Below, in pieces: positions 44,884-55,123 of a stretch of DNA of 64,000 nucleotides. The position numbers were made by a program, and so were the translations under genes. The notes below the pieces were generated by a model that was not told where the DNA came from, made no database searches, and was given only the letters and a program-made list of their open reading frames with translations. Position 1 is the stretch's first letter; each line of letters starts with the position of its first letter. The DNA is from Qipengyuania algicida (lineage in GTDB: Bacteria > Pseudomonadota > Alphaproteobacteria > Sphingomonadales > Sphingomonadaceae): assembly GCF_009828025.1 (NCBI RefSeq), contig NZ_WTYA01000003.1, positions 186,001 to 250,000 of the forward strand, read 5' to 3'.

Positions 44884-46824
44884 ATGAAAAGTCGCACCGC
44901 GCCGATCGCGCTCTCCGCCGCCCTGATGATGTCTACCCAGCCGCTCCACGCACAAGCCGCCAAGTCAATGCCCGTTGAGCAGCAGCTCGACGATGCGACC
45001 CCGCTGCCGTCCGACACCGCATGGCCCGGCGGACCGATCCAGCTGCATATCGATGCGACCGATACCGAGCGCGGCGTCTATCGTGTTGCCGAGACGATCC
45101 CTGTGCCGCAGGGCATGACCACGCTCAAGCTGCTCTATCCCGAATGGCTGCCCGGCAATCACGCCGCGCGCGGGCCGATCAACCTCATCGCCGACTTCCA
45201 TTTCACCGCCGACGGCAAGGAACTGAAATGGACCCGCAACCCGCTCGACGTGTATGAGATCGACGTGACCGTGCCCGAGGGTGCGAGCGCGGTGGTGGCG
45301 AATTTCGTCCATACCTCGCCGACCCAGTCCAGCCAGGGCCGGATCACGATGACGCAGGAGATGCTCAACCTGCAATGGGAGAAGATGAGCTTCTATCCCG
45401 CGGGCCATTACACCCGCCGGATCGAAATCACCCCGACGGTCAAATTCCCGGACGGGTGGCGCGTGTTCACCGCGCTCGACGGGCAGAAGCAGACCGGTGA
45501 CACGGTGACCTGGGACCAGACCAATTACGAAACGCTGGTCGATTCGCCGATCTTCGCGGGCAAATATGCCGAACAGTTCAGCTTTCCCGACAACATTCAC
45601 CTCGACGTGGTCGCCGATGCACCCAAGCTGCTCAAGCTGGCACCGGAAAACCTCGCCAAGTTCAAGAAGATGTATGCCGAGGCCGAAGCGTTGTTTGGCT
45701 CGCGTCACTTCGATCATTACGATACGCTGCTCGCGCTGACCGACCGCATGGGCGGGATCGGCCTCGAACACCACCGCTCGTCCGAAAACCAGTTCGAACC
45801 CAAGGCGTTCATCGACTGGGACAAGATGGACTGGGACCACAATGTCGTGGCGCACGAGCTGGTCCACAGCTGGAACGGCAAGTATCGCCGTCCGGCCGAA
45901 TTGTGGACGCCCGACTATCGCACACCGATGCAGGATTCGCTGCTGTGGGTCTATGAAGGTCAGACGCAGTTCTGGGGCTATGTCCTCGCCGCAAGGTCGG
46001 GCATCCAGAAGAAGGATACCGTGCTCGGCATGTGGGCACGCGCCGCCGCGCTCTATGACGAAGGCCAGCCGGGCCGCAGCTGGCGCGGGGTAGAGGACAC
46101 CACCAACGATCCGATCATCAATTCGCGCCGCCCGCTGCCCTATTCCTCACTGAGCCGCAGCGAAGACTATTACGTCGAAGGCGCGCTGATCTGGCTGGAA
46201 GCGGACCAGATCATCCGCAAGGGTACAAATGGCAAGAAAGGCCTCGACGATTTCGCCAAGGCTTTCTTCGGTGTCCGCGATGGCGACTGGGGCATCAACA
46301 CCTACAATTTCGACGATGTCGTGAAGGCGCTCAATTCGGTTTACCCGTATGACTGGGCCAGCTTCCTCAAGACGAGGCTCTACGATCCGGGACAGCCCGC
46401 TCCGCTCAAGGGGCTGGAGATGGCCGGCTATCATCTGGTGTGGAAGGACACGCAGAACCCCTACGACAAGGGTCGGTCCGACTATGGCAAGAGCCACGAC
46501 CTCTATTATTCGCTCGGCATGAGCATCGACAAGAACGGCAAGGTCGCCTCGACCCTGTGGGACGGGCCGAGCTTCAAGGCCGGGATCGTCAATGGCGCGC
46601 AGATCGTCGCTGTGAATGGCAATGCCTATTCGGGTGAGACTATCGACGATGCGATCACCACTGCTAAGACCGGCAAGGAACCGATCAAGCTGCTGGTCAA
46701 GCGCGGCGATACCTATGACACCATCGCGATCGATTACCACGGCGGCCTGCGCTATCCGTGGATCGAACCGACCGGCAAGGGCGAAACCGGGCTCGACCGC
46801 CTGCTCGCACCGAGAACGAAGTAA
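44884..46824 (+). CDS. M61-family (glycyl aminopeptidase-like) metallopeptidase with PDZ
   Basis: 646 residues with a signal peptide ending LHAQA. The gluzincin site is VVAHELVHSWNGKYRRP (His324, Glu325, His328), with the third ligand in LLWVYEGQTQFWGYVLAARS. A PDZ domain closes the protein (from about 540: YYSLGMSIDKNGKVASTLWD, IVNGAQIVAVNG). Periplasmic peptide turnover is expected. Divergent from hisS by 81 bp. Confidence 0.92.
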   Translation: MKSRTAPIALSAALMMSTQPLHAQAAKSMPVEQQLDDATPLPSDTAWPGGPIQLHIDATDTERGVYRVAETIPVPQGMTTLKLLYPEWLPGNHAARGPINLIADFHFTADGKELKWTRNPLDVYEIDVTVPEGASAVVANFVHTSPTQSSQGRITMTQEMLNLQWEKMSFYPAGHYTRRIEITPTVKFPDGWRVFTALDGQKQTGDTVTWDQTNYETLVDSPIFAGKYAEQFSFPDNIHLDVVADAPKLLKLAPENLAKFKKMYAEAEALFGSRHFDHYDTLLALTDRMGGIGLEHHRSSENQFEPKAFIDWDKMDWDHNVVAHELVHSWNGKYRRPAELWTPDYRTPMQDSLLWVYEGQTQFWGYVLAARSGIQKKDTVLGMWARAAALYDEGQPGRSWRGVEDTTNDPIINSRRPLPYSSLSRSEDYYVEGALIWLEADQIIRKGTNGKKGLDDFAKAFFGVRDGDWGINTYNFDDVVKALNSVYPYDWASFLKTRLYDPGQPAPLKGLEMAGYHLVWKDTQNPYDKGRSDYGKSHDLYYSLGMSIDKNGKVASTLWDGPSFKAGIVNGAQIVAVNGNAYSGETIDDAITTAKTGKEPIKLLVKRGDTYDTIAIDYHGGLRYPWIEPTGKGETGLDRLLAPRTK

Positions 46825-46833
46825 CCTCCAGCG

Positions 46834-47526
46834 ATGAGCGAGGTGCGCGGCGGGATCGGCAACAGGATCGCGTCGGCGCGCTTCCTGGTCTTTCTGGCGG
46901 TATTGGTGGGCGGAACGCTGGCCTGGCACGTGGGGCTGGGCGGCAAGTGGGAAGACGCGCTGGCGGCAGGATTCGATTTTGCCGCCACGCTTTATCTCCT
47001 GTCGCTGGTTCCGCTGTTGCGCGACGGCGATGCCGCGATCCTGCGCCGCCATGCGCGCCAGAACGATGCCAACCGCGTGCTGGTGCTGGTAATGGCGGTG
47101 GTAATCGTGGTGGCAGTGCTCGCCGCGCTGGCGGGAGAATTGCCCGAGGCAACGCAGGGCAATATGGGCGCACTGGCGCGACTGCTCGGGGCGATCGTCG
47201 CTGCCTGGCTGTTTATCATGGCGCTCTATGCGCTGCACTACACCCATCTTTATTACGGCGAAGACCCCCGGCAGCAGGGCGCCGATCGCGGGGGGTTGGA
47301 CTTTCCCGGCAAAGGCGATCCGCTGTTTTCCGATTTCCTCTATTTCTCGGGGACGCTGGCGATGACCTTCCAGACGTCGGACGTCGCGATCACTGCGCGC
47401 CGGATGCGCAAGATCGTACTAGGTCAATGTCTTCTCGCTTTCGTTTTCAATCTCGGGATCATTGCGCTGGTCATCAATGCGCTGGGCGGACTTGCCACCG
47501 GCCGCGCCAGCGGAGGCGGCGGTTGA
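46834..47526 (+). CDS. DUF1345 membrane protein
   Basis: 230 residues with about five membrane segments. Family marks are LYALHYTHLYYGED and DFLYFSGTLAMTFQTSDVAI followed by TARRMRKIVLGQCLLAFVFN. Function unknown. It begins 9 bp after the M61 peptidase stop and is probably cotranscribed. Confidence 0.88.
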   Translation: MSEVRGGIGNRIASARFLVFLAVLVGGTLAWHVGLGGKWEDALAAGFDFAATLYLLSLVPLLRDGDAAILRRHARQNDANRVLVLVMAVVIVVAVLAALAGELPEATQGNMGALARLLGAIVAAWLFIMALYALHYTHLYYGEDPRQQGADRGGLDFPGKGDPLFSDFLYFSGTLAMTFQTSDVAITARRMRKIVLGQCLLAFVFNLGIIALVINALGGLATGRASGGGG

Positions 47527-47607
47527 AGCGCTTGCCCTGACACACCGCTGGGGTTAGTGGGCCGCGGAAAGTCGGCACCCCCTGCCGCAGTCCGATAGAA
47601 AGCAGCC

Positions 47608-48135
47608 ATGCAGATCAGCAAAATCCCCGTGGGCGACAATCCGCCCGAAAACCTCAACGTCATCATCGAGGTTCCGACCGGCGGCGAACCGGTTAAGTAT
47701 GAGTTCGACAAGGAAAGTGGCGCACTGTTCGTCGACCGCATCCTGCACACGCCGATGCGCTATCCGGCGAATTACGGCTTCGTCCCGCATACGCTGTCAC
47801 CCGATGGCGATCCGCTCGACGCGCTGGTGATTGCACGCAGCCCGTTTATCGCCGGCAGCGTGGTACGCGCACGCCCGATCGGCGTGCTCAACCTCGAAGA
47901 CGAACATGGCGGCGACGAGAAGCTGATCTGCGTCCCGGTCGATTCGACCTTCCCCTATTATTCCGATGTCGGCGAGACCAAGGACCTGCCTTCGATCATC
48001 TTCCAGCAGATCGAGCATTTCTTCACCCACTATAAGGATCTCGAGGCCGAGAAATGGGTGCGGATCGGGAACTGGGGCGATGCCGCCGAAGCTCGGCAGA
48101 TCGTGATGGAAGCAATCGAACGCGCGAAAAAGTAA
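47608..48135 (+). CDS. ppa: Inorganic pyrophosphatase, family I
   Basis: 175 residues. Metal ligands are in DGDPLDALVIARSP, with KYEFDKESGALFVDRILHTP and MRYPANYGFVP upstream, and FFTHYKDLEAEKWVRIGNWG near the end. It hydrolyses pyrophosphate, pulling biosynthetic reactions forward. Confidence 0.97.
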   Translation: MQISKIPVGDNPPENLNVIIEVPTGGEPVKYEFDKESGALFVDRILHTPMRYPANYGFVPHTLSPDGDPLDALVIARSPFIAGSVVRARPIGVLNLEDEHGGDEKLICVPVDSTFPYYSDVGETKDLPSIIFQQIEHFFTHYKDLEAEKWVRIGNWGDAAEARQIVMEAIERAKK

Positions 48136-48136
48136 G

Positions 48137-49552
48137 CTATTCGACCGGGCGGGAGTGATCGAGAAGATCCTTGCTTTCGCCCGGATCGTTCGCGCGCTCC
48201 GCCTCGACCATATCCGCGACTTCATCGGCAGGTCGGACATCCTCGGTTGTCACGACTTCAGCCGAGGCTGAGACCTTGTGCGAGTCCGGTGACGGATTCG
48301 CGGTGCGTGAGCCCTGCGCGATATTTTCGAACGGCAGAGGCATCGTGCGCGGATCGAAGCGCAGGCGGTAGATCGGCTCGGGCAGACCGAAACCGGCTTT
48401 TTCGAGGGCGACCTTGACCGCCACGATGGCGAGGCTCTGGCTCTTGTTGAAGTCGGTATCTCGCTGGTCGATCCAGGCGAGGAAGCGCACCAGCACATTC
48501 GAATCGCCGACCTGGATGATCCGCCCTTCAGCCTTGGGATCGCCCAGAACGAAGGGCAATTGCGCCAGAGTTTCGACTCCAAGGTTGCGCGCGGCCAGCG
48601 CGTCGTCGTCCGAATCCACACCCATGTCGAACTGGAACCGGCGCTGGGGATTGCGGGTGAAGTTGAGGATCACCGCCTTAAACACTTGCGCATTGGGAAT
48701 GCGCAAATGGTTACCGTCGAGCGTCATCAGGATCGTCGCCCGGCTGGTAAGGCGGATCACGCGGCCTTCATAGGTATCAATCTCAACCCAATCGTTGGGA
48801 CGGAAAGGCTGGCGCAGGCTGAGCATCAGCGAGGCGACGTAATTCTCGATCGTGTCGCGCATGGCAAAGCCAAGGGCGATGCCGATAACGCCCGCACCGC
48901 CGAGCACCGCGCCCATCAGCGTGCCGGCACCGACCATATCGAGCGCGATGATGAGGCCCGACAGGATGAACACGAACCGGATCGCGCTGGCGATCAGTTC
49001 GGCAAGGAAGCTGTTTGGGGCGATCCGCCGCCATAGTCCCGTGAGGCCTGCGATAGCATAGCCGATTGCAATGATGATCGCGGCCAGCAGGATCGCAACG
49101 CCGATGAGCGGCAGCAGTTTGAGCAGCGCCTGCAATTTCTGCGTGAGCGAATCGATGGTGCTGCTGCCGACCTTGACGCTGATATCGCGAGCCAAGTCAT
49201 TGTTGACCGTCACTACCCCCGTCACCCGCGCCGCGATGTTTTCGGCGCGCGCGATATCGGGCTGGTTCGGGACGGTGCCGCTCAGGCTGACGACCCCTTG
49301 TCCTACTTCGACTTTGACCCCTGAAAACTCCGGGAGCTCGGCGAAGATTCCGCGAATGCGTGCCGCGATTCTGGCGTCCGAGTTGTTGTCCTGAACTTCG
49401 GAGATCGCCTGCTCGGGCGCGGCCGGACTTGGCGATGCCGTGGCACTGCTGGCAGGCGAACCGAGGATTTGGCCGAGCTGGGCGAACGCGGGGTGGCCCA
49501 TATTGAGCAGGGATACCGCCGCCAGCGCGAATACGATCCAGAAGCGTTTCAC
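48137..49552 (-). CDS. BON-domain mechanosensitive (MscS) channel
   Basis: 471 residues from GTG 49552, which overlaps the pmbA stop (GTGA). A signal-like N-terminal helix ending AFAQ and a low-complexity linker lead to a BON domain (about 60-125; SGVKVEVGQGVVSLSGTVPN, IAARVTGVVTVNNDL), then three or so membrane helices. The MscS core follows: GAVLGGAGVIGIALGFAMRD with the pore Gly/Ala ridges, and RPFRPNDWVEIDTYEGRVIR. It is expected in the inner membrane with the BON domain facing the periplasm. It ends with an acidic disordered tail. Confidence 0.92.
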   Translation of the reverse strand: MKRFWIVFALAAVSLLNMGHPAFAQLGQILGSPASSATASPSPAAPEQAISEVQDNNSDARIAARIRGIFAELPEFSGVKVEVGQGVVSLSGTVPNQPDIARAENIAARVTGVVTVNNDLARDISVKVGSSTIDSLTQKLQALLKLLPLIGVAILLAAIIIAIGYAIAGLTGLWRRIAPNSFLAELIASAIRFVFILSGLIIALDMVGAGTLMGAVLGGAGVIGIALGFAMRDTIENYVASLMLSLRQPFRPNDWVEIDTYEGRVIRLTSRATILMTLDGNHLRIPNAQVFKAVILNFTRNPQRRFQFDMGVDSDDDALAARNLGVETLAQLPFVLGDPKAEGRIIQVGDSNVLVRFLAWIDQRDTDFNKSQSLAIVAVKVALEKAGFGLPEPIYRLRFDPRTMPLPFENIAQGSRTANPSPDSHKVSASAEVVTTEDVRPADEVADMVEAERANDPGESKDLLDHSRPVE

Positions 49553-50895
49553 GACCCCGCCACCGTCATCCCGTCGATTCGCAGTGTCGGGACGTTGACC
49601 GACTGAAGGAATTCCAGATCGTCTGCCGCGCGCATCGCGCCGAACATGGCGATGAGATTGCCTGCTACGGTGATCTCCGCAACAGGCTCGGCGATCGCCC
49701 CATTGCGAATACGAAAACCCGATGCACCGCGGCTGTAATCGCCGGTCACCAAATTCACGCCCTGCCCGAACAGCTGCGTGACATAGAGCCCGTCGATGAT
49801 GTCGCTCATCAGTTCGTCGGGAGAACATTCGCCCGCTTCGCAATGGACGTTGCTCGCCTGGACGCCGGGTGCGCCGCCGATGCCGCGCCCTGCGTGACCG
49901 GTCAGCGGCGCATCGAGTTGCCGCGCTGCCGCGCTGTTCGTGAGCCAGCCGAAAATATGGCCGTCCTCGACCAGCGCGCGCGGCGCACAAGCGAGCCCTT
50001 CGCCATCGAAAGGGCGCGAGCGATGGCCGCGTGGACGCAAAGGCTCTTCGACAATGCGGATCGCCGGGTCGAACAGGCGTTCGTTCTCATGGCCGAGCAG
50101 GAAGCTGGCCTTGCGGGCTACAGCAGCCCCGCTCATTCCGCCAAGCAAGTGACCGATGAGCCCGCTGCCGACACGCGGGTCGAACACCACCGGCACCGGG
50201 CCGCTGGGCATGGAGACCGGGCCGACGCGCGCAACGGCACGCTCCCCCGCCTTTATGCCGATTTCGCCTGCCGAGGGCAGGTCCGCTCGGTGGCGGGTAG
50301 AGCGATAGCAATGGTCGGTCTGCATCGCATGGCCTTCACCCGAAATCACGCTGGCGCCGAGCGAATGGCCCGTCCCGCCATAGCTGCGCGCAAACCCGTC
50401 CGACGTGACGAACGCAACCACCGCCTGCGAAAAACTCGCTTCCCCACCGTTGGAATTGGTGACGCCGGAAACGCTGCGCGCAGCCTCCTCGACTTCGAGA
50501 GCGGCTTCGCGCAGTTCGTCCGGAGACGGCTCGACCGGATCGATCAGTTCGAGGCCGGGGAATGGGCCCTTGGCAAGCCGATCACGCGGGGCCAGTCCGG
50601 CATAGCGATCTTCCGGCGCGAGCCGAGCCATGGCGATCGCCTGCTCGGCCAATGCCTCCAGCGATGCGTTTGAAAAGTCGCTGCTGCTGACCGATGCGGA
50701 CCGCTGGCCGACGAACACGCGCAGACCGATCGCCTCGCTTTCGGAGCGTGAGACCTCTTCCAGCTTGCCCAAGCGGATCGACACGCCTTCCGCACTGTCC
50801 GCGCGCATCACCGCGTCGGCCGCGTCCGCCCCCAAACGGCGCGCCAGCGCGACGATATCGTCGCATCGCTCCAGCGCCGTGGTCTTGTCGATCAT
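49549..50895 (-). CDS. pmbA: TldD/PmbA family metalloprotease subunit
   Basis: 448 residues from ATG 50895. Family marks are SAEGVSIRLGKLEEVSRSES, DPRVGSGLIGHLLGGMSGAA, ENERLFDP, and the end GASGFRIRNGAIAEPVAEIT. PmbA (TldE) pairs with TldD to degrade unfolded peptides and to process microcin-type precursors. PmbA lacks the HExxxH zinc site of TldD, and none is seen here. No tldD lies in the window. Confidence 0.93.
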   Translation of the reverse strand: MIDKTTALERCDDIVALARRLGADAADAVMRADSAEGVSIRLGKLEEVSRSESEAIGLRVFVGQRSASVSSSDFSNASLEALAEQAIAMARLAPEDRYAGLAPRDRLAKGPFPGLELIDPVEPSPDELREAALEVEEAARSVSGVTNSNGGEASFSQAVVAFVTSDGFARSYGGTGHSLGASVISGEGHAMQTDHCYRSTRHRADLPSAGEIGIKAGERAVARVGPVSMPSGPVPVVFDPRVGSGLIGHLLGGMSGAAVARKASFLLGHENERLFDPAIRIVEEPLRPRGHRSRPFDGEGLACAPRALVEDGHIFGWLTNSAAARQLDAPLTGHAGRGIGGAPGVQASNVHCEAGECSPDELMSDIIDGLYVTQLFGQGVNLVTGDYSRGASGFRIRNGAIAEPVAEITVAGNLIAMFGAMRAADDLEFLQSVNVPTLRIDGMTVAGS

Positions 50896-50972
50896 GTCCC
50901 TGCAAACTCCGGAAAACCTGTTGAGGGACCGGTTAGGCGTGCGCCTCGCAGCCGTAAACCGCAGATCGGGTT

Positions 50973-51338
50973 TCAGCCGAGGCTGCGGAAAAACAGGGTC
51001 AGTGCGAATGGAAGGCCAAGCGCGGCCAGCCACAGCACAATCTGGTCCCGCCGGAAGGCGGGCGACAGCGCCGGATCATGCGCCTGATCCTCAGGCAGAT
51101 CACTCCAGCGCCGATCGATTTTGCGACACGCAGGGATAATGCCTGCAACCAGGAGCACGAGACACACCATTGCCAGCGACTTGAGGCCCGTCTCGCGGAT
51201 TGCGCCGACCGTGAGGAAGATATTGAGGCCGGTGTAAACGATCAACGCAACCGCGACGTTGTCGCTCATCGATTTGCGCCAGTCTACATGGCGCCCCTTC
51301 GCATTTGTATGCGCGGTATCGCTCAACGCCTTGCCCAT
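50973..51338 (-). CDS. Small three-helix membrane protein, unknown
   Basis: 121 residues; MSDNVAVALIVYTGLNIFLT may be the true start (24 residues in). Membrane segments lie at about 28-46, 53-72 and 101-118 (IVLWLAALGLPFALTLFF). A polar loop with DRRWSDLPEDQAHDPAL separates the last two. No family is recognised. Confidence 0.65.
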   Translation of the reverse strand: MGKALSDTAHTNAKGRHVDWRKSMSDNVAVALIVYTGLNIFLTVGAIRETGLKSLAMVCLVLLVAGIIPACRKIDRRWSDLPEDQAHDPALSPAFRRDQIVLWLAALGLPFALTLFFRSLG

Positions 51339-51566
51339 GGCATTTTCCCCAAACTGCCTCTCCGGGAAGGATCATAAACCCAACTTACGGGTCAGCGCAA
51401 CAGAGTGGTTGGCGGCCTGTCCCGAACATAAACGATAGATCGTGTCCCTGTTCGATCCTGTTCGATGGACGCGAACCAGCCATTCCATGCATGATTCCTG
51501 CCAGAACCTCGGAATATCGGCTGCCCCGGGGTTTTCACCGCCAATTCGGATGCTACATGACGCTAC

Positions 51567-52355
51567 ATGGCCGATGTCGACCAAACCGAGCTCGCCGAAG
51601 AGGCGGTAGCCAATGCCGCCCCGCCCCTGACCGGAGGCGGACTGGAAGTCGTGTCGATCGCCAAGAGCTACGACAAGCGCCAGGTCCTGACCGATATTTC
51701 GCTGTCGGTCGCCAAGGGCGAGGTGCTGGGCCTGCTTGGACCCAACGGTGCGGGCAAGACGACGTGCTTCTATTCGATCATGGGGCTGGTGAAGCCAGAC
51801 TCGGGCCGTATCCTGATGGACGGGCTCGATGTCACCAAGCTGCCGATGTATCGCCGCGCGATCCTGGGGCTGGGTTATCTGCCGCAGGAAACCAGCATTT
51901 TCCGCGGCCTGACGGTCGAGCAGAACATCAATTGCGTGCTCGAAATGGCCGAGCCCGACAAGAACGTGCGCGCACAGGAGCTCGAGCGGCTGCTCGACGA
52001 ATTCGGCCTGACCCGCCTGCGCGAAAGCCCTGCCATGGCCCTGTCGGGCGGCGAGCGGCGGCGTTGCGAAATCGCCCGCGCTCTGGCTGCCAAGCCCTCG
52101 ATCATGCTGCTCGATGAACCGTTCGCGGGGATCGATCCGCTCTCGATCAGCGACATTCGCGATCTGGTGCGCGACCTCAAGACCCGCGGGATCGGGGTCC
52201 TGATAACCGATCACAATGTCCGCGAGACGCTCGAAATCGTCGATCGCGCTTGCATCATCTACGGCGGGCAAGTGCTGTTCGCAGGAACACCGCAGGCGCT
52301 GGTCGAGGACGAGAACGTGCGCCGGCTCTATCTCGGCGAGGGCTTTACCCTGTGA
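51567..52355 (+). CDS. lptB: LPS export ABC transporter ATPase
   Basis: 262 residues. After a 25-residue acidic extension not seen in E. coli LptB, Walker A is GPNGAGKT (58-65), the Q loop is in GYLPQETSIFRG, the signature is ALSGGERRRCEIARAL, and Walker B is IMLLDEPFAGIDP. GPNGAGKTTCFYSIMGLV is the LptB form. It powers lipopolysaccharide extraction by LptFG. The position just before rpoN is conserved in proteobacteria. Confidence 0.95.
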   Translation: MADVDQTELAEEAVANAAPPLTGGGLEVVSIAKSYDKRQVLTDISLSVAKGEVLGLLGPNGAGKTTCFYSIMGLVKPDSGRILMDGLDVTKLPMYRRAILGLGYLPQETSIFRGLTVEQNINCVLEMAEPDKNVRAQELERLLDEFGLTRLRESPAMALSGGERRRCEIARALAAKPSIMLLDEPFAGIDPLSISDIRDLVRDLKTRGIGVLITDHNVRETLEIVDRACIIYGGQVLFAGTPQALVEDENVRRLYLGEGFTL

Positions 52356-52381
52356 TCAGTCCCCGCTTGAAGAGCTGAACA

Positions 52382-53854
52382 ATGGCGCTGGGGCCGCGTC
52401 TCGAGATCCGGCAATCGCAATCGCTGGTGATGACACCGCAATTGCAGCAGGCGATCAAGCTGCTGGCGCTGTCCAATCTCGAACTCGAAACCCATGTCGC
52501 CGAGGCGCTGGAAGCCAATCCGCTGCTGGAAATTGGCGAGGTCTCGCGCGATGCCGGCGACAGCGAGACGACCGAGGCGCCGCAGGAGCGCGAAGCCGAT
52601 GCGCTGATGGATGGCGCGCTCGAATCCGGGGACTCGGCGCTCGACATCGATACAACTGCTCTCGACCCCGAACGTGCGCCGGGCGACGGCGGCGACTGGG
52701 GTCGCGCGGCCAGCACGGGCGGGAGCGGGGAGGAATTGCCCGATCTCGAGAACCGTGCAGGAGCTGGACCGACACTCGCGCAGCATCTGACCGAGCAAAT
52801 CGGCACCGCTACCCATGACAGCCGCGAGGCATTGGTTGCCAGACGCCTGATCGGCGAGATCGACGAGGCAGGCTATTTCATTGGCGACCTTGCGCTTCTG
52901 GCCGAGGAGATGGGGATCGCCCGCAGCGAAGCCGAACGCGCGCTGGAATTGGTCCAGACCCTCGATCCCACTGGCGTCGGCGCTCGCACTCTTTCCGAGT
53001 GCCTCGCTCTGCAGGCGCGCGAGGCGGATCGTTACGATCCGTGCATGGCGCGGCTGATCGACAATCTCGACCTGCTGGCAGCCGGGGATTTCGCGCGGTT
53101 GAAGCGGATGTGCGAGGTCGACGACGAGGATTTCGCCGACATGCTCGCCGAATTGCGGAGCTACGATCCCAAGCCCGGCCTACGCTATGGCGGCGGCAGC
53201 GATACGGCGGTCGTGCCGGACGTGATCGTGGCACCCGGGCGCAAGGGTGGCTGGGACATCGCACTCAATGAAGACAGCCTGCCGCGGCTGGTGGTCAATC
53301 GCGATTATTATCTCGAACTGCGCGAAGGCTGCATCGACAAACGCAGCAAGGCGTGGCTCGGCGAACAGCTGACCGAGGCGAGCTGGCTGATCCGCGCACT
53401 CGACCAGCGGGCGCGCACGATCCTCAAAGTGGCCGCCGAAATCGTCAAGCGGCAGTCAGGCTTCTTCACCGAGGGCGTGATCGCCATGAAGCCGATGATC
53501 CTGCGCGAGGTGGCCGAGGCGATCGACATGCACGAAAGCACCGTCAGCCGTGTGACCAGCAACAAATATCTCGCCTGCCCGCGCGGTACGTTCGAACTCA
53601 AGTATTTCTTCACCAGCGGGGTCGCGTCAGGCGATGGCGACGGCGCCAGCGCGGAAGCGGTCAAGCTGCGTATCCGCACCCTGGTCGGCGCCGAGGATCC
53701 ACGCAAACCTTTATCCGATCAGGCGCTGGTGGATCAGCTCAACAGCGAAGGTTACGACCTCGCCCGACGCACCGTCGCCAAATATCGCGAGGCGGCTGGT
53801 ATCGGTTCGAGTGCCCAGCGCAGGCGGCAAAACAAGCTTGCAGGTCTCGGCTGA
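52382..53854 (+). CDS. rpoN: RNA polymerase sigma-54 factor
   Basis: 490 residues. Region I is Gln/Leu-rich (QSLVMTPQLQQAIKLL); region II is acidic; the core-binding region includes TLAQHLTEQIG and LDPTGVGARTLSECLALQ. The DNA-binding part has MHESTVSRVTSNKYLACPRG and the RpoN box ARRTVAKYREA near the C-terminus. It directs transcription that needs enhancer-binding activators. It follows lptB by 26 bp. Confidence 0.96.
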   Translation: MALGPRLEIRQSQSLVMTPQLQQAIKLLALSNLELETHVAEALEANPLLEIGEVSRDAGDSETTEAPQEREADALMDGALESGDSALDIDTTALDPERAPGDGGDWGRAASTGGSGEELPDLENRAGAGPTLAQHLTEQIGTATHDSREALVARRLIGEIDEAGYFIGDLALLAEEMGIARSEAERALELVQTLDPTGVGARTLSECLALQAREADRYDPCMARLIDNLDLLAAGDFARLKRMCEVDDEDFADMLAELRSYDPKPGLRYGGGSDTAVVPDVIVAPGRKGGWDIALNEDSLPRLVVNRDYYLELREGCIDKRSKAWLGEQLTEASWLIRALDQRARTILKVAAEIVKRQSGFFTEGVIAMKPMILREVAEAIDMHESTVSRVTSNKYLACPRGTFELKYFFTSGVASGDGDGASAEAVKLRIRTLVGAEDPRKPLSDQALVDQLNSEGYDLARRTVAKYREAAGIGSSAQRRRQNKLAGLG

Positions 53855-53972
53855 ACGACCGCCGATTATGCCCCGTGCAATTGCGCACTCGACAGAGAGG
53901 GGGAAAACAGCGCATAATATCAATGACACACCAGTCTATAGCAGGAAAACACGTCGAGGAATTTACGCGACG

Positions 53973-54012
53973 TTAACCTTTTCCGTTCAGAGGTTGGCTG
54001 GTTAGATTAACA
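53973..54012 (+). promoter_or_regulatory. TTAACC and TTAGATTAAC motifs before ctrA
   Basis: TTAACC (53973-53978) and TTAGATTAAC (54002-54011) resemble CtrA half-sites (TTAA-N7-TTAA). They lie 60-100 bp before ctrA, where autoregulation is known in Caulobacter. The spacing is not canonical. I saw no other element in the 53855-54072 gap. Confidence 0.35.
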
Positions 54013-54072
54013 CGGGGTTCCGGTGGATCGGAACACTGTCAGACTTACTCAGGGGCCAAGGGGGACCGACCC

Positions 54073-54768
54073 ATGCGTGTATTGCTGATTGAAGACGAAC
54101 CGACCACCGCCAAGGCGATCGAGCTGATGCTCACCACCGAAGGCTTCAACGTCTATTCGACCGATCTCGGCGAAGAAGGCCTCGATCTGGGCAAGCTGTA
54201 TGATTACGACATCATCCTGCTCGATCTGAACCTGCCTGACATGCATGGCTACGACGTGCTCAAGAAACTGCGCGTCGCCAAGGTCCAGACACCGGTTCTG
54301 ATCCTGTCCGGCATTGCCGAGATGGACTCCAAGATTCGCAGCTTCGGCTTCGGCGCTGACGACTATGTCACCAAGCCGTTCCATCGCGACGAATTGATTG
54401 CCCGCATCCACGCTGTAGTGCGCCGCTCGAAGGGGCACAGCCAGTCGATCATCCGTACCGGCAAGCTGGCGGTCAACCTCGACACCAAGACCGTGGAAGT
54501 CGATGGCGCGCGCGTCCACCTGACCGGCAAGGAATATGCGATGCTCGAGCTGCTCTCGCTGCGCAAGGGCACCACGCTCACCAAGGAAATGTTCCTCAAC
54601 CATCTCTATGGCGGGATGGACGAACCCGAACTCAAGATCATCGACGTTTTCATCTGCAAGCTGCGCAAGAAACTGGCCCATGCCTGCGGCGGCGAAAACT
54701 ACATCGAAACCGTCTGGGGCCGCGGCTATGTGCTGCGCGATGGGATGGACGAGGCCGAAGCCGCGTAA
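54073..54768 (+). CDS. ctrA: Cell-cycle response regulator CtrA
   Basis: 231 residues. Receiver domain with phospho-acceptor Asp51 in [15 protein letters not shown], conserved K in [20 protein letters not shown], and an OmpR-type winged helix with [17 protein letters not shown] and [20 protein letters not shown], which is nearly the Caulobacter CtrA sequence. It is the master regulator of motility, replication timing or envelope functions in alphaproteobacteria. Confidence 0.96.
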   Translation: MRVLLIEDEPTTAKAIELMLTTEGFNVYSTDLGEEGLDLGKLYDYDIILLDLNLPDMHGYDVLKKLRVAKVQTPVLILSGIAEMDSKIRSFGFGADDYVTKPFHRDELIARIHAVVRRSKGHSQSIIRTGKLAVNLDTKTVEVDGARVHLTGKEYAMLELLSLRKGTTLTKEMFLNHLYGGMDEPELKIIDVFICKLRKKLAHACGGENYIETVWGRGYVLRDGMDEAEAA

Positions 54769-54796
54769 CGGATTGCTCCGATATGGAGGGCGATTG

Positions 54797-54827
54797 GGCC
54801 GGTTCTCGCGAGGGAACCGGCCTTTTT
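54797..54827 (+). terminator. Intrinsic terminator after ctrA
   Basis: GGCCGGTTC (54797-54805), an 8-nt loop, GAACCGGCC (54814-54822) and TTTTT. A classical terminator 29 bp after the ctrA stop. The rest of the 355-bp gap to 55124 shows no further gene. Confidence 0.93.
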
Positions 54828-55123
54828 GCATGGCAATCCGAATCCGGAATGGAGGCTTTAGAGCGTGCCAGCATAGGTTTCCGTCCTACACTTCACCTGG
54901 ACCGAACGAGGCCATTTTGTCCGGAACGTTTTGAGTTAAAGGGTGTTTCTGCTTTGAATTTGATCGACACAGACAATGCGCTCTTGCCTGAGCCGATTGC
55001 CCTTCTAGTCGCTTCAGAAGTGCGTTTGTTCCATCAATCGTCAGGCAGGCGTTCAGAGTAATGGTGTTGCTTACGCCTTGGGGAAACGGCCCTGTGAACG
55101 ATATACCGGACAAGGGAGACGAT

